From the NCBI GenBank assembly GCA_021647625.1, contig JAKIUJ010000014.1:1-40498 (forward strand): a stretch of 40,498 nucleotides of DNA, written 5' to 3'. Positions within the stretch are counted from its first letter, which is position 1. Every line of letters starts with the position of its first letter. This document shows, in pieces, positions 25,884 through 33,326 of this stretch. The notes below the pieces were generated by a model. It saw nothing but the letters and a program-made list of their open reading frames with translations, was not told the DNA's origin and searched no databases. Made by a program: the position numbers and the translations under genes. Source of the stretch: Desulfobacula sp. (GTDB lineage: Bacteria > Desulfobacterota > Desulfobacteria > Desulfobacterales > Desulfobacteraceae).

Positions 25884-26834
25884 ATGTCGTATCATCATAT
25901 ATTCGGCCCTGTGCTTTCCAGACGATTGGGCGTCTCTTTGGGGGTGGATCTTGTCACCCATAAGATATGCAGTATGGATTGCATTTATTGCGAATGCGGG
26001 AAAACCACGCAAAAAACCTGTGAACGAAAAGAGTATGTCCCTTTTGACAGCGTTATCAAAGAGCTGGATCATTATTTTGAAAATCATCCGGACCCGGATT
26101 ACATCACATTTTCAGGTTCCGGAGAGCCGACCTTGAACAGCTGTCTGGGTCGGGTCATTGATCATATAAAAGACAAAAGACCGGAAGTAAACGTGGCTGT
26201 GTTAACCAACGCAAGCCTTTTTTCAGACCAGAAAGTCACAAAGCAATTGTTTAAGGCAAATCTTGTTGTTCCCTCACTAGATGCAGTCACGAAAAAGGCC
26301 TTTTTAAAAATCAACCGGCCATGTGCGACCATAGATGTTGCCCAAATCGTTAGTGGGATGGTTGATTTTGCGGCAGTTTACAAGGGAAAGATCCGGCTTG
26401 AGGTGTTTATACTTCCGGGGATCAATGATGAAAGGGCAGATCTTGAAATGTTAAAGGGCGTGATCAGGCAAATCAATCCGGATCGGGTTCAGTTGAACAC
26501 ATTGGATCGACCGGGAACATTATCAAACATTCGACCCGCCACAGGTCAGGAACTTTCCCGTGTGATAAAGATTCTTGATTATCAGCCCATTGAAATCATT
26601 GCAAAAGTTCAAAAAACCGTTCGGACAATAATTAAAAGAAATGATATACCAAAAGCCATTTTGGAGACCATCCATAGAAGACCCTGCACAAAAACCGATC
26701 TGCAAACAATTCTTGGTGTTGAGCAGGCCCGGATTGAGGATTGTATTTTATTGCTTGAAAAAGAGAAAAAAATTGAGGGTTCTCAACAGGAAAGGGGTAT
26801 GTTTTACCAGACCATAAAAGAGGCAGGCAAATGA
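25884..26834 (+). CDS. Radical SAM protein with C-terminal winged-helix domain, in cobamide operon
   Basis: A radical SAM protein of the COG0731-like group of Fe-S oxidoreductases. The cluster motif is C29-x3-C33-x2-C36 (KICSMDCIYCECGK), followed by YITFSGSGEPTLN, the SAM-contacting strand, and NVAVLTNASLF. The C-terminal ~65 residues (AILETIHRRPCTKTDLQTIL to GMFYQTI) look like a winged helix, unusual for an enzyme of central metabolism. It lies between cobU and cobS and overlaps cobS by 4 bases (ATGA), so it belongs to the operon. No role in cobamide synthesis is established to my knowledge. Confidence 0.85.
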   Translation: MSYHHIFGPVLSRRLGVSLGVDLVTHKICSMDCIYCECGKTTQKTCERKEYVPFDSVIKELDHYFENHPDPDYITFSGSGEPTLNSCLGRVIDHIKDKRPEVNVAVLTNASLFSDQKVTKQLFKANLVVPSLDAVTKKAFLKINRPCATIDVAQIVSGMVDFAAVYKGKIRLEVFILPGINDERADLEMLKGVIRQINPDRVQLNTLDRPGTLSNIRPATGQELSRVIKILDYQPIEIIAKVQKTVRTIIKRNDIPKAILETIHRRPCTKTDLQTILGVEQARIEDCILLLEKEKKIEGSQQERGMFYQTIKEAGK

Positions 26835-27583
26835 AAACAATGTTCCAGGATTTTTTGTGTGCCCTGGGGTTTATCAGCATCCTTCCGGCGGGTAAAGAGG
26901 TGAGGTGGTCACCCATTGGTATGATTAAATTTTTCCCTGTGATCGGATTAATATTAGGTGGTCTTCTTGTTGCCTTTGATGCTGTGGCTTCACTTTTTTT
27001 CCCGGGGGCTGTTGTTGCTGTTATTGATGTGATTTTTCTGCTCAGCTTAACCGGCGCCTTTCATATCGATGGGTTAGGAGATGCAGCAGACGGGATCTTC
27101 AGCCATAGGCCCAAAGAAAGGGTGATGGAAATCATGAAGGACAGCCGAATAGGCATGATGGGGCTTGTGGCTGTTTTTAGTGTTCTTGCAATAAAAATTG
27201 CAGGGGTGTACTGCGTTAAAACCGCCTCTACTTCTTTTCAGATTCCTGGTATCCTTTTGATTGTTCCTTCCTATGCCCGGGCCTCCATGCTGCTGGGTAT
27301 CCGTTTTTTAAAATACGGCAGAAAAGGGACTGGTACAGGTCTGGACTTATTTGAACGGCCTCTCGGGTTTAAGGATTTTTCATTTGTATGGATTCCTTTG
27401 GTAATTTCTTTGTTTTTAGGCTATAAAGGCCTGGTTTTAAACGCTGTCTTTGCTGTTAGTGTGGCAGGAATACTGATATTTTATAAAAGAAAATTGAATT
27501 GTATTACAGGTGATATGCTGGGTGCCATGACGGAAATAGTAGAGGCGTTGTTGTTTCTGGCGGCCGGCGCAGTCCTGTTGTAG
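26831..27583 (+). CDS. cobS: Adenosylcobinamide-GDP ribazoletransferase (cobalamin synthase)
   Basis: Joins AdoCbi-GDP to alpha-ribazole (or its phosphate) to make the complete cobamide; an integral membrane enzyme. The family opening ALGFISILPAG is present, followed by the Mg-binding signature GAFHIDGLGDAADGIFSHRP (residues ~77-96) and IMKDSRIGMMGLVAVFSVL. Six or so hydrophobic segments are visible across 250 residues, the usual length. The start overlaps the radical SAM gene by 4 bases. The gene for CobT, which makes the ribazole phosphate, is not in the window. Confidence 0.93.
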   Translation: MKTMFQDFLCALGFISILPAGKEVRWSPIGMIKFFPVIGLILGGLLVAFDAVASLFFPGAVVAVIDVIFLLSLTGAFHIDGLGDAADGIFSHRPKERVMEIMKDSRIGMMGLVAVFSVLAIKIAGVYCVKTASTSFQIPGILLIVPSYARASMLLGIRFLKYGRKGTGTGLDLFERPLGFKDFSFVWIPLVISLFLGYKGLVLNAVFAVSVAGILIFYKRKLNCITGDMLGAMTEIVEALLFLAAGAVLL

Positions 27584-27613
27584 ATACATATAGGGTGTAA
27601 AGGAAAAAAATGT

Positions 27614-28699
27614 ATGATTATCGGTCATGGTGGAAATAAGCAGAACCTGGCTGCGAGTTTGGGTTGCTCCGCAGATGAAATTATTGATATGAGCAGCAAT
27701 TTAAATCCGTTAGGACCGCCCGAACAGATAAGCCAGGTGATTTGCGATAACCTTTTGAAGATCAAATCCCTTCCCGAACCTGATGCCACATCCATGCGCC
27801 GGGGGTTTGCAAAATATCACGGCATTGATGAAAAAAATGTTGTGGCCGGAAATGGTACCACATGGTTTATTTATACGATCCCCAAAGCCCTGGATGCTAA
27901 AAAAATATTAATTGTCGGGCCAACCTATTCAGATTATAAAGATGCCTGCATCATGCATGGGATTCAATTTGAACATTTTTTCACCACCCCTGAGAATGAT
28001 TTTGAACTGGATATTGAAAAATTATCACAAGCGACAAAAAATGCAGATATGATCTTTATCTGCAATCCCAACAATCCCACCGGATCATTGATATCCAAAG
28101 AAAAATTAACTTGGCTGCTGGAGAATCACAAAAACACCTTTTTTATTGTGGATGAATCCTATCTGCCTTTTGTTGACCAGGCTCAAGAGATATCATTTGT
28201 GTCTGATACTAAGTACAATAACCTTATTGTTCTGTCATCCATGTCAAAGATTTTCACCATTCCAGGGCTTCGGACCGGATTTTTAAGTGCTGCCGAGCCC
28301 ATCTGTGAAAAAATCATGAATTATTATCAGCCCTGGAGTGTCAATGCACTGGCACAGGCTGTTATCGTGGATATATTTGATCATCCTGAAAAAATCGATC
28401 CTTTTTACCGGCAGACAAGGGAATATATCCAAAAAGAAAAACAGAAATTTCTGGATAGCCTTGAGGGCGTAAAAGAGATCACCTGCTTTTCAACAAGCAC
28501 CTATTTTGTGCTGGCCCGGCTTACGGGACAGGTTCGAGCAAAAAAAATTTGTCGCAGGATCGGTGAACACAAAATATTGATCCGGGATTGTGCCAATTTT
28601 ATAGGATTATCAGATGAGTATGTCCGGTTTTCTTTAAAACAACGAAAGACAAACCTTCTCCTTGCGAATTTGATTAAAGAGGTGCTGGGACATGTTTGA
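27614..28699 (+). CDS. cobD: PLP-dependent aminotransferase-fold enzyme, probable threonine-phosphate decarboxylase
   Basis: A 361-residue fold-type I PLP enzyme resembling histidinol-phosphate aminotransferase. The opening HGGNKQNLAASLGCSADEIIDMSSNLNP-type pattern, the FICNPNNPTGSLIS segment and K212 in SSMSKIFTIPGLRTGF, which would hold PLP, are all characteristic of CobD. CobD decarboxylates L-threonine O-3-phosphate to (R)-1-amino-2-propanol O-2-phosphate, the linker used by CbiB. The location between cobS and cbiB, overlapping cbiB by 8 bases, supports CobD over a histidine-pathway enzyme. Confidence 0.88.
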   Translation: MIIGHGGNKQNLAASLGCSADEIIDMSSNLNPLGPPEQISQVICDNLLKIKSLPEPDATSMRRGFAKYHGIDEKNVVAGNGTTWFIYTIPKALDAKKILIVGPTYSDYKDACIMHGIQFEHFFTTPENDFELDIEKLSQATKNADMIFICNPNNPTGSLISKEKLTWLLENHKNTFFIVDESYLPFVDQAQEISFVSDTKYNNLIVLSSMSKIFTIPGLRTGFLSAAEPICEKIMNYYQPWSVNALAQAVIVDIFDHPEKIDPFYRQTREYIQKEKQKFLDSLEGVKEITCFSTSTYFVLARLTGQVRAKKICRRIGEHKILIRDCANFIGLSDEYVRFSLKQRKTNLLLANLIKEVLGHV

Positions 28700-29663
28700 G
28701 ATTCAATGGACTATTCTTTTTGCCGCGTTTATTCTTGATTTTTTCTTAGGCGATCCAGTATTTTTGCCCCATCCTGTTATCTATATGGGAAATGCCATTT
28801 CATTTTTTGAACCCAGGTTTAGAAAAATCATTAAAAATGTATTTTTAGCAGGCCTCTTTTTTGCAATTTTTTTAATTTTCTCAACCTGGGCCATATCTTT
28901 TGTAATTCTCAAACTGGCCTTCATGATCCACCCGATGGTTTTTGCCGGTGTCCAGGTTGTATTGTTATTTTTTTGTTTTTCATCCAAAAGCCTTGAAAAG
29001 GCAGCCATGGCGGTCTATGTGGCATTGAAAGAAAATAACATACATGAAGCCAGAAAAAAACTGGCCATGATTGTAGGTCGCCAAACCGAAAGTCTGGATG
29101 AAGCCGCAATTACCCGGGCAAGTGTGGAAACCGTGGCTGAAAATTTTGTAGATGGATTCTTATCTCCCCTGTTTTTTGCCTTGATCGGTGGTGTACCATT
29201 GGCGCTGGCCTACAAAATGGTGAATACACTGGACTCCATGGTCGGGTATAAAAATGACAACTATCTTTTTTTTGGCAGAGCATCTGCCCGGATTGACGAT
29301 GCCGCCAATTTTATTCCCGCCCGGTTGTCTGTGATGGTAATTTCTATCAGCGTGGTTTGCTTTTCATTTATAAAAGCGCTCAGTGCATTCAAGACAGGTT
29401 TTAAAGAGGGGCGCTTCCACAAGAGCCCGAATGCCGGTTTTCCCGAAGCTTCTTTTGCCGGCGCACTTGGTGTACGATTAGGGGGGCCGAACGTATACCA
29501 TGGAAATCTTGTTGAAAAACCATTTATCGGAAAAGCATTTAAGGATCCCGGCAAAGAAAAAATTAAACAGGCCTGTGATTTGATGATGGCGAGCTCTTTT
29601 GCCGCCACATTAATTTCATGTTTTATGGCTTTTGTATCTCAAGTTATTATAAACACTTTTTAA
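28692..29663 (+). CDS. cbiB: Adenosylcobinamide-phosphate synthase
   Basis: Attaches aminopropanol (phosphate) to the adenosylcobyric acid side chain to give adenosylcobinamide (phosphate). An integral membrane protein of 323 residues with the family hallmarks LDFFLGDPVFLPHPVIYMG (residues ~15-33), AKKKLAMIVGRQT-like ARKKLAMIVGRQTESLDEAA, TVAENFVDGFLSPLFFALIG, NTLDSMVGYKNDNYLFFGRA and ARLDD-like SARIDDAANFIPARLS, and GRFHKSPNAGFPEASFAGAL near the end. It overlaps cobD and is followed 16 bp later by cbiR. Confidence 0.95.
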   Translation: MFEIQWTILFAAFILDFFLGDPVFLPHPVIYMGNAISFFEPRFRKIIKNVFLAGLFFAIFLIFSTWAISFVILKLAFMIHPMVFAGVQVVLLFFCFSSKSLEKAAMAVYVALKENNIHEARKKLAMIVGRQTESLDEAAITRASVETVAENFVDGFLSPLFFALIGGVPLALAYKMVNTLDSMVGYKNDNYLFFGRASARIDDAANFIPARLSVMVISISVVCFSFIKALSAFKTGFKEGRFHKSPNAGFPEASFAGALGVRLGGPNVYHGNLVEKPFIGKAFKDPGKEKIKQACDLMMASSFAATLISCFMAFVSQVIINTF

Positions 29664-29679
29664 CGGCAAATCCAAAGCG

Positions 29680-30495
29680 ATGAAAAGACAATTCAAACTT
29701 GGAACCACCTCTTTTATTGTTCCTGATCATATTATTCCAAACGTGGAAAAATTGGGTCCCTACCTTGATGAAATCGAACTGCTTGTTTTTGAATCCACAC
29801 CCGATGATGTTGTGCCGTCAAAGGCGGATGTCATGCATCTGTATCATTTGTCGCAGGAATATAATCTGACCTATAATGTTCATCTGCCCACGGATGTGAG
29901 TGTATCAAGCTTTAAAAAAACCAAGCAACAGCAGGCCTGTGACAGGCTTTTATCGGTGATCGACCGGTTTTCTCCTTTGCTTCCCACAACCCATACGCTG
30001 CATCTTGACATGCCAAAGCGGATAAGAAATTCAGCAGATAGTTCCAATGATCTTAAAAACTGGAAAGCCAACACGCATCGGGGACTTGAGATGCTGTTAT
30101 CCGGTTTGATTGATCCGGGTATGATTTCCATAGAAACCCTAAATTATTCTTTTAACCATGTTGAACCAATGGTAAAGGAGTTTAACCTTCAGGTCTGTAT
30201 TGATGCAGGCCATCAGATTAAATACAGCCATAATCTGTTAGAGACGTTCACAAGGCATAAACAAAGGACACCGCTCATCCATCTGCATGGAGTGGATTTT
30301 TCAACTGACTCTATAAAAGATCACACATCACTGGACAGATCCCCCCCAATGGCGCTTAAAGACTGCTTAACCATTCTTGAAAAATTCACCGGCGTTGTCA
30401 GTATCGAAGTGTTTAATCTTAATAATTTGAACGGGTCCCTGGCCCAACTTTCAAAATGGTTTGATAATATTCCACAAAATATTGGTATGAGGTAA
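29680..30495 (+). CDS. cbiR: Probable cobamide-remodelling phosphodiesterase of the AP endonuclease 2 / sugar isomerase superfamily
   Basis: A 271-residue TIM-barrel protein of the xylose isomerase-like / AP endonuclease 2 superfamily. The opening LGTTSFIVPDHIIPNVEKLG and the metal-ligand-type segments NVHLPTDV, THTLHLDMP, ISIETLNYS, CIDAGHQIKY, LIHLHGVD and VSIEVFNL fit CbiR, which was described in Akkermansia muciniphila as hydrolysing the phosphoester bond of cobamides so that the lower ligand can be replaced. Its position as last gene of a cobU-cobS-cobD-cbiB operon strongly supports this. Assignment rests on remembered family features and context, not an alignment. Confidence 0.8.
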   Translation: MKRQFKLGTTSFIVPDHIIPNVEKLGPYLDEIELLVFESTPDDVVPSKADVMHLYHLSQEYNLTYNVHLPTDVSVSSFKKTKQQQACDRLLSVIDRFSPLLPTTHTLHLDMPKRIRNSADSSNDLKNWKANTHRGLEMLLSGLIDPGMISIETLNYSFNHVEPMVKEFNLQVCIDAGHQIKYSHNLLETFTRHKQRTPLIHLHGVDFSTDSIKDHTSLDRSPPMALKDCLTILEKFTGVVSIEVFNLNNLNGSLAQLSKWFDNIPQNIGMR

Positions 30496-30514
30496 AGAAA
30501 ATCATAAGTTTATC

Positions 30515-30555
30515 AAGCTGTTGCCTTGAATTAAGGCCACAGCTTTGTTATTTAG
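30515..30555 (+). terminator. Intrinsic terminator of the cobamide operon
   Basis: AAGCTGT (30515-30521) pairs with ACAGCTT (30539-30545) and GCCTT (30523-30527) with AAGGC (30533-30537), separated by a T/C mismatch and closed by a GAATT loop. The T-rich TTGTTATTT follows. It lies 20 bp after the cbiR stop. Confidence 0.75.
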
Positions 30556-30570
30556 TGTCAGAACGACAGC

Positions 30571-30607
30571 ATGAAAGAATCTGCTTCGGTGTGCACAGTT
30601 CTTTCAT
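30571..30607. other. Inverted repeat with 9-bp arms upstream of ispG
   Basis: ATGAAAGAA (30571-30579) and TTCTTTCAT (30599-30607) are perfect inverted copies around 19 bases. There is no T-run. It lies between the cobamide terminator and the second hairpin before ispG; role unknown. Confidence 0.4.
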
Positions 30608-30653
30608 ATAAAAGAATGAGAGTGTATCAAAGCAGGACGAAGGTTTGTTTTTC

Positions 30654-30697
30654 AGCTTACAGTCTAAATTAAGTTGCTGTAAGCTTTTAATTTTTTT
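30654..30697 (+). other. Hairpin with T-rich tail just before ispG (leader attenuator or terminator)
   Basis: AGCTTACAG (30654-30662) pairs perfectly with CTGTAAGCT (30677-30685) around 14 bases, followed by TTTAATTTTTTT. It ends about 20 bp before the ispG ATG, so if it terminates transcription it would do so in the ispG leader. Confidence 0.45.
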
Positions 30698-30717
30698 AAT
30701 GCACAGGGAAAAAAATC

Positions 30718-31794
30718 ATGTCTTTAGTTCAGCAACGGCGCATCACCCGACAGATTCGTATTGGAAGTGTTAAAGTCGGTTCCGATGCCCCGATAACGGT
30801 TCAATCCATGACCAATACCCAGACCCAGAATGTAACGGCAACGGTCAACCAGATTTTGTCACTCGAAAAGGCCGGCTGTGAGATCATCCGGGTGGCGGTA
30901 CCTGATATGGAAGCAGCCCTGGCCATAGAAAGAATCAAAAAACAGATCCGCATTCCCCTTATTGCAGATATCCATTTTGACTTCAGGCTGGCCCTGGCAT
31001 CGGCTAAAGCAGGTGCAGATGCCTTAAGAATTAATCCAGGCAATATTGGAGAAAAAAAAAAGATCCAGGCGGTCGTGGACTGTGCAAAAAAACATCAAAT
31101 TCCCATCAGAATTGGTGTGAATGCAGGTTCTCTTGAAAAAAAAATTGAACAGCGGCTGGGCCGGACAGCCAAGGCCATGGTGGAGAGCGCACTGACCAAT
31201 ATCAAAATTCTTGAAGATTTAAATTTTTTTAACATTAAGGTTTCATTAAAAGCATCTGATGTTGCAAGAACCGTTAAAGCCTATCGGATGCTGGCTGCAA
31301 AAACCGATGTGCCTTTTCATGTAGGCGTTACCGAAGCCGGCGGGCTGTTCGCCGGTATTACCAAATCAGCCATCGGCATCGGCATGCTCCTGTCTGAAGG
31401 GCTTGGTGACACGTTGCGGGTGTCCCTCACCCGGGACCCGGTGGAAGAAATTAGAACCGGATATGAAATTTTAAGGGCTCTGGAAATACGAAGTCACGGG
31501 CCGGAACTGATCTCCTGCCCTACTTGCGGCCGGTGCAAAATGAATCTTTTTAAAATTGCTGAACAGACAGAAAAAGCTTTACTTGAACGCTCCACCCGGA
31601 TTAAAGTTGCAATTATGGGTTGTGCAGTGAACGGCCCGGGGGAAGCAAAAGAAGCAGATATCGGCATTGCCTGCGGTGACGGCAAAGGCATATTGTTTAA
31701 AAAAGGCAAAGTAATTCGAAAAATTGACCAGGACGAACTTGTGGATCAGTTGCTGGATGAAATTGATAAAATGACAAAAAATTCGAAAGGATAA
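30718..31794 (+). CDS. ispG: 4-hydroxy-3-methylbut-2-en-1-yl diphosphate synthase
   Basis: Reductively converts MEcPP to HMBPP in the methylerythritol phosphate route to isoprenoids, using a 4Fe-4S cluster. The N-terminal TIM barrel begins ITRQIRIGSVKVGSDAPITVQSMTNT, and the cluster ligands C267 and C270 (ISCPTCGRC) and C302 (IMGCAVNGPGEAKEADIG) are all present, as is the conserved NGPGE loop. The length of 358 matches the short bacterial form. The stop is 2 bases from the proS ATG, so the two are co-transcribed and probably co-translated. Confidence 0.96.
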   Translation: MSLVQQRRITRQIRIGSVKVGSDAPITVQSMTNTQTQNVTATVNQILSLEKAGCEIIRVAVPDMEAALAIERIKKQIRIPLIADIHFDFRLALASAKAGADALRINPGNIGEKKKIQAVVDCAKKHQIPIRIGVNAGSLEKKIEQRLGRTAKAMVESALTNIKILEDLNFFNIKVSLKASDVARTVKAYRMLAAKTDVPFHVGVTEAGGLFAGITKSAIGIGMLLSEGLGDTLRVSLTRDPVEEIRTGYEILRALEIRSHGPELISCPTCGRCKMNLFKIAEQTEKALLERSTRIKVAIMGCAVNGPGEAKEADIGIACGDGKGILFKKGKVIRKIDQDELVDQLLDEIDKMTKNSKG

Positions 31795-31796
31795 TA

Positions 31797-33305
31797 ATGG
31801 GAAAAAAGAATAAAACGGCAATCACTCCAACAAGGGAAGATGATTACCCGGCCTGGTATCAGGAAGTTATAAAAGCATCGGACATGGCAGAAAACTCCCC
31901 GGTAAGAGGGTGTATGGTGATCAAACCCTGGGGATATGCGATCTGGGAAAATATCGTGCGACAAATGGATATAATGTTCAAAGAAACCGGTGTTAAAAAT
32001 GCCTATTTCCCCTTATTTATTCCTTTAAGCTATCTTGAAAAAGAAGCGGAACATGTGGAAGGGTTTGCTAAAGAATGTGCGGTTGTCACCCATCATAAAC
32101 TTGAGCCGGATAAAGAAAACGGTGGTTTGAAACCCGCAGGAAAACTTGCCGAACCTCTGATTGTCAGGCCCACATCAGAAACCATCATTGGTGAGTCCAT
32201 GGCAAAATGGACATCCAGCTATCGGGATCTGCCCATTTTGTTGAACCAATGGGCCAATGTTGTTCGCTGGGAGATGCGGACCCGGATGTTTTTAAGAACC
32301 AGTGAATTTTTATGGCAGGAGGGGCACACTGCCCATGCCACCGAGCAGGAAGCAAAAAAAAGAACCCTGCTTATGCTCGATGTTTATACAAAGTTTGTTG
32401 AAGAATATCTGGCCATGCCGGTTATTCGCGGTCGCAAAACGCCCTCTGAACGGTTTCCCGGTGCAGAAGACACCACCTGTATTGAAGCCATGATGCAGGA
32501 TAAAAGAGCACTGCAGGCCGGAACCTCCCATTTTCTGGGCCAGAATTTTGCTAAAGGCTCCAATATTACTTTTCAGAATGAAGAAGGCAAAGAAGCCTTT
32601 GCGTGGACAACCTCCTGGGGAACATCCACACGCATGGTGGGTGGAATGATCATGACCCACTCCGATGATGATGGTCTGGTGGTGCCGCCACGGATTGCAC
32701 CGGCCCATGTGGTGATTCTGCCCATTTTGAAAAAAGGCAGTGATAATCGCGAGGTTTTAGACAGCGCCCAGAGCCTTAAAGATGCACTGGAGCAAAAGCA
32801 ATTTCATGAAAGGCATGTAGAGGTAGAGATTGATAATCGGGATATCGGTGGTGCCCGGGGCTGGGATTGGGTGAAAAAAGGCATTCCGGTTCGTGTTGAG
32901 CTGGGGCCAAGGGATATTGAAAAAAACTGTGTTTTTATGGCCAGAAGAGATGAATCAAAAAAGCAATCCATGAATCGGGAAGAGTTCATCGACCAGATCA
33001 CAGATGTTTTAGACAATATGCAGGACAATCTGTTTAACCGGGCAGTGAACCGCAGAAAAGAAAATACCTTTGAAATTGATGATAAGGATCAATTCTACCA
33101 ATTATACAAAAAATCCAAAGGATTTAACAACGGAGCATTTGTCATGTCGCACTGGTGCGGGTCTGATCAATGTGAAACCGATATTAAAAAAGATCTTTCC
33201 GTAACCATACGGTGCATTCCGTTTGACAGCCCGACAGAAGACGGCCACTGTATTTGTTGTGGTAATGCAAGTTCGCGACGGGTTCTTTTTGCTAAAGCAT
33301 ATTAA
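31797..33305 (+). CDS. proS: Prolyl-tRNA synthetase, archaeal/eukaryotic type
   Basis: Charges tRNA-Pro with proline. The N-terminus (YPAWYQEVIKASDMAENSPV, then RGCMVIKPWGYAIWENI) and the short C-terminal zinc-binding-like end (MSHWCGSDQCETDI, with CICCGNASS) are those of the archaeal/eukaryotic ProRS type rather than the longer E. coli type with an editing insertion. Class II motifs are visible: motif 2 around RWEMRTRMFLRTSEFLWQEGHTAH and motif 3 in GGMIMTHSDDDGLVVPPRIAP. The length of 502 fits. It lies in an ispG-proS-rel string. A GGATAATA ribosome binding site overlaps the ispG stop. Confidence 0.95.
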   Translation: MGKKNKTAITPTREDDYPAWYQEVIKASDMAENSPVRGCMVIKPWGYAIWENIVRQMDIMFKETGVKNAYFPLFIPLSYLEKEAEHVEGFAKECAVVTHHKLEPDKENGGLKPAGKLAEPLIVRPTSETIIGESMAKWTSSYRDLPILLNQWANVVRWEMRTRMFLRTSEFLWQEGHTAHATEQEAKKRTLLMLDVYTKFVEEYLAMPVIRGRKTPSERFPGAEDTTCIEAMMQDKRALQAGTSHFLGQNFAKGSNITFQNEEGKEAFAWTTSWGTSTRMVGGMIMTHSDDDGLVVPPRIAPAHVVILPILKKGSDNREVLDSAQSLKDALEQKQFHERHVEVEIDNRDIGGARGWDWVKKGIPVRVELGPRDIEKNCVFMARRDESKKQSMNREEFIDQITDVLDNMQDNLFNRAVNRRKENTFEIDDKDQFYQLYKKSKGFNNGAFVMSHWCGSDQCETDIKKDLSVTIRCIPFDSPTEDGHCICCGNASSRRVLFAKAY

Positions 33306-33326
33306 GTTTAAGGTGTTGAACGGGGT

